Assembly: GCA_024699395.1 (NCBI GenBank)
Contig: JAILPU010000129.1
Location: 1-5,123 of the forward strand
Reading direction: 5' to 3'
Length of the DNA stretch: 5,123 bases
From: Lachnospiraceae bacterium
GTDB taxonomy: Bacteria > Bacillota > Clostridia > Lachnospirales > Lachnospiraceae
Under the pieces are notes generated by a model. The model made no database searches. It saw only the letters and a list, made by a program, of their open reading frames with translations, and had not been told where the DNA came from. Below are positions 4,836 to 5,123 of the stretch, piece after piece; position 1 is the stretch's first letter; the number at the start of each line of letters is the position of its first letter. Position numbers and translations under genes: made by a program.

Positions 4836-5123
4836 CTATTCTTCCGTTTCATTTTTAAATCGATACTTTCCTTTTCCCTGACCGCTTACCGCAACCAATA
4901 CATTTATCTCTTTCAACTTATTCATAATATTTTTTGATGTTGATGCTGAGCACTTCGTTATTCGCTGTACATCAGGTGCAGAAACCACCATATCAACATC
5001 CGTGTTTTCATACACCTTTAGAATAGTATCCAAAGTTGGCTTGCTGTAATTCTGATCTCAGCAGCTGCGGCCACATTATTTACAAGGCCTTCTTTTCCGT
5101 CCTTATATTCTTTTAAGTTGGTG
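4836..5123 (-). pseudogene. C-terminal winged-helix part of a Fic- or AlbA/HATPase_c_4-type protein, frame broken
   Basis: The minus strand ends with a winged-helix-like domain: VSAPDVQRITKCSASTSKNI (first helices and recognition helix), MNKLKEINVLVAVSGQGKGKYRF (helix, then wing), and a short acidic tail to a TAG at 4838-4836. A tail of this kind, with SGQGKGKYRF at the end, occurs in Fic proteins and in ATP-binding proteins of the AlbA/HATPase_c_4 type; which one cannot be told. This frame is open only from 5057, because an in-frame TGA lies at 5060-5058, and no good ribosome binding site precedes a start. The frame open from the window edge (34 codons, beginning TNLKEYKDGKEG) stops at 5020-5018. 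Joining the two near 5057-5065 gives one continuous protein, which suggests a single-base indel. The rest of the gene lies outside the window. Confidence 0.5.

Noticed and set aside
1..5123. CRISPR array, tRNA, rRNA, transposon ends or attachment sites
   Set aside because: No regularly spaced repeats, cloverleaf sequences, rRNA segments, transposase-like frames or flanking direct repeats were found on reading.

Overview
The window looks like a piece of a Clostridia genome, probably Lachnospiraceae or a relative. The reasons are the moderate AT bias with AT-rich intergenic gaps, strong AGGAGG-type ribosome binding sites, intrinsic terminators, and proteins that resemble families common in gut and rumen Firmicutes. 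This placement is an inference from style and remembered family resemblance, not from a marker gene.

Left part (1-1758), read on the minus strand: the first 23 codons of a sugar-nucleotidyltransferase-like protein run off the left edge. Upstream of it, in the same direction, is a complete Gfo/Idh/MocA-type NAD(P)-dependent oxidoreductase (147-1397) with an unusual cysteine-rich insert. The 76-base gap between the two has a possible set of competing small hairpins and no convincing terminator, so co-transcription is plausible.

Centre (1398-2818): a 361-base AT-rich divergent control region separates the oxidoreductase from a LacI/GalR-family repressor (1759-2781, plus strand). It contains a good sigma-70-type promoter for the repressor, candidate promoters for the oxidoreductase, and seven copies of a GTTTC/GAAAC half-site. 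One pair of these forms a near-perfect 20-base palindrome. The simplest reading is a repressor that controls itself and the divergent oxidoreductase/nucleotidyltransferase genes in response to a sugar-type ligand. The repressor gene ends in a strong intrinsic terminator.

Right part (2819-4796): a probable two-gene operon on the plus strand encodes a histidine-phosphatase (phosphoglycerate-mutase-like) protein and a polytopic membrane protein of about 390 residues. The stop codon of the first directly abuts the start codon of the second. The membrane protein has features reminiscent of GT-C glycosyltransferases but no confident assignment. A second intrinsic terminator follows. The 4702-4835 gap holds nothing else I can support.

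Far right (4836-5123), minus strand: the C-terminal part of a protein with a winged-helix tail like those of Fic or AlbA/HATPase_c_4 proteins. Its reading frame is broken near position 5058, so it is probably a decayed gene.

Overall this is mostly ordinary metabolic and regulatory content. No phage, IS element, CRISPR array, tRNA or rRNA was seen. The most interesting items are the operator cluster, the phosphatase/membrane-protein pair and the broken gene at the right edge.
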